From: Haloquadratum sp. J07HQX50
GTDB taxonomy: Archaea > Halobacteriota > Halobacteria > Halobacteriales > Haloferacaceae
DNA: 14,638 bases
Direction: 5' to 3'
Assembly: GCA_000416005.1 (NCBI GenBank)
Contig: KE356562.1
Coordinates: 871,483 to 886,120 of the forward strand
Shown here one piece after another: positions 13,718 to 14,638 of this stretch. Positions within the stretch are counted from its first letter, which is position 1; each line of letters opens with the position of its first letter. The notes beneath the pieces were generated by a model. The model saw nothing but the letters and a program-made list of their open reading frames with translations, was not told the DNA's origin and ran no database searches. Both the position numbers and the translations under genes were made by a program.

Positions 13718-13772
13718 GCGCTGAATCTATCGGCTTAGCCGCGCTAAGTTGTATTATCTTATCATGAGCTAC

Positions 13773-13794
13773 CCCACTGCTCTTGAGGGATGGG
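13773..13794 (-). repeat. Terminal hairpin of the tnpB element
   Basis: CCCA (13773-13776) pairs with TGGG (13791-13794), extended by a possible G-T pair. Inside the loop, CTC and GAG can form a second small stem. Such imperfect subterminal hairpins mark IS200/IS605 ends, which lack terminal inverted repeats. It lies about 75 bases beyond the tnpB stop. Confidence 0.4.
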
Positions 13795-13869
13795 TTTCTT
13801 TACTGAGTCAACGTTGAAACGGACACGAATCTGTGTAGCGGTCTCATTATTGTCGCCCAGTTCGACGGT

Positions 13870-14310
<441 letters not shown>

Positions 14311-14317
14311 GGATGGA

Positions 14318-14638
14318 CTATTCTTCGTATGCGAGGTTCATGAGCCACTGGGAAAAGGCGTCACTATTGGCGTTGACTTCTTCTTCACCGATGAATGGCG
14401 AGAGCATGTCTCCTGCCATCAGCATCGCAAATTCTAAATCACGCACAGCAGGTTCAAGATGATATGTATTGTGCCCATTATAGACCGTTTCCTCGCGCTG
14501 AATGAGCCCATGTGAGGAGAGGCTTTCAGCGATTCGGCTCCCTTTACGCGATGAGATATCTAATTCTTTCCAGAAATCACTTTGATGGATCCCTCCTGTC
14601 TGGCGAATAAGTTCCAATCCATCGCGTTCGTCCTCTGA
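14318..14638 (-). CDS. Winged helix-turn-helix regulator, 3' part only
   Basis: An open frame enters from the right edge and ends at TAG 14320-14318; 106 codons are seen. Reading inward from the edge, SEDERDGLELIRQTGGIHQS and DFWKELDISSRKGSRIAESL form a winged-helix DNA-binding unit (two helices plus the recognition helix). SSHGLIQREETVYNGHNTYHL is the wing. The remainder (LEFAMLMAGDMLSPFIGEEE, then DAFSQWLMNLAYEE) is an acidic C-terminal region of a haloarchaeal type I cannot tie to a named family. A TTG at 14617 lies in frame, but the frame is open past it with good composition, so the true start is probably outside the window. The tnpB remnant begins directly after its stop and shares its strand. 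Confidence 0.7.
   Translation of the reverse strand, partial: SEDERDGLELIRQTGGIHQSDFWKELDISSRKGSRIAESLSSHGLIQREETVYNGHNTYHLEPAVRDLEFAMLMAGDMLSPFIGEEEVNANSDAFSQWLMNLAYEE

Overview
The window looks like a chromosomal segment of a haloarchaeon. Predicted proteins are rich in Asp/Glu and poor in Lys. Archaeal-only or archaeal-type information genes are present (SRP19, Gar1, RNase P proteins Rnp3 and Pop5, 20S proteasome alpha subunit), and several starts have TATA-like boxes about 25 nt upstream, as expected for leaderless mRNAs. The modest GC content and the unusually wide gene-poor gaps fit Haloquadratum better than most haloarchaea. The genus is an inference from style and was not checked by a search.

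Layout. (1) 1-1654, minus strand: two membrane proteins of the bacterial PH (YdbS/YdbT-like) type, the second running off the left edge, preceded by a DUF2071-family protein. (2) 1655-2313: a gap with one candidate small leaderless ORF and an imperfect hairpin. (3) 2314-2811, plus strand: a NYN (PIN-like) nuclease-family protein. (4) 4703-2909, minus strand: a compact unit of a small Cys/His protein, srp19, gar1 and a presenilin-type intramembrane aspartyl protease. (5) 4704-5536: an 833-nt divergent gap that holds a nested inverted repeat, a possible 69-aa leaderless ORF, a cluster of TGATCA palindromes, and a GC-rich TATA-preceded island with a 31-codon ORF and a hairpin. (6) 5537-11358, plus strand: the operon dapA-dapB-dapD-lysA-dapF-dapE, encoding the succinylase branch of diaminopimelate/lysine synthesis except the aminotransferase step. 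(7) 11448-13717, plus strand: rnp3, a 328-nt gap with a possible insertion-sequence relic, then pop5 and psmA. (8) 13763-14638, minus strand: the 3' end of an IS200/IS605-type tnpB element lying directly against the stop codon of a winged-helix regulator that is cut by the right edge.

How the genes work together. The six dap/lys genes are tightly packed with 1- to 4-nt overlaps (one 24-nt gap) and form one pathway: HTPA synthase, reductase, N-succinyltransferase, desuccinylase, epimerase, decarboxylase. The lysA-dapF-dapE order is not pathway order. Archaea lack peptidoglycan, so the product is presumably lysine only. The srp19/gar1 and rnp3/pop5/psmA groups are housekeeping RNA-protein and proteolysis genes. 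The least explained sequence is the 4704-5536 gap, followed by the 1655-2313 and 12156-12483 gaps.
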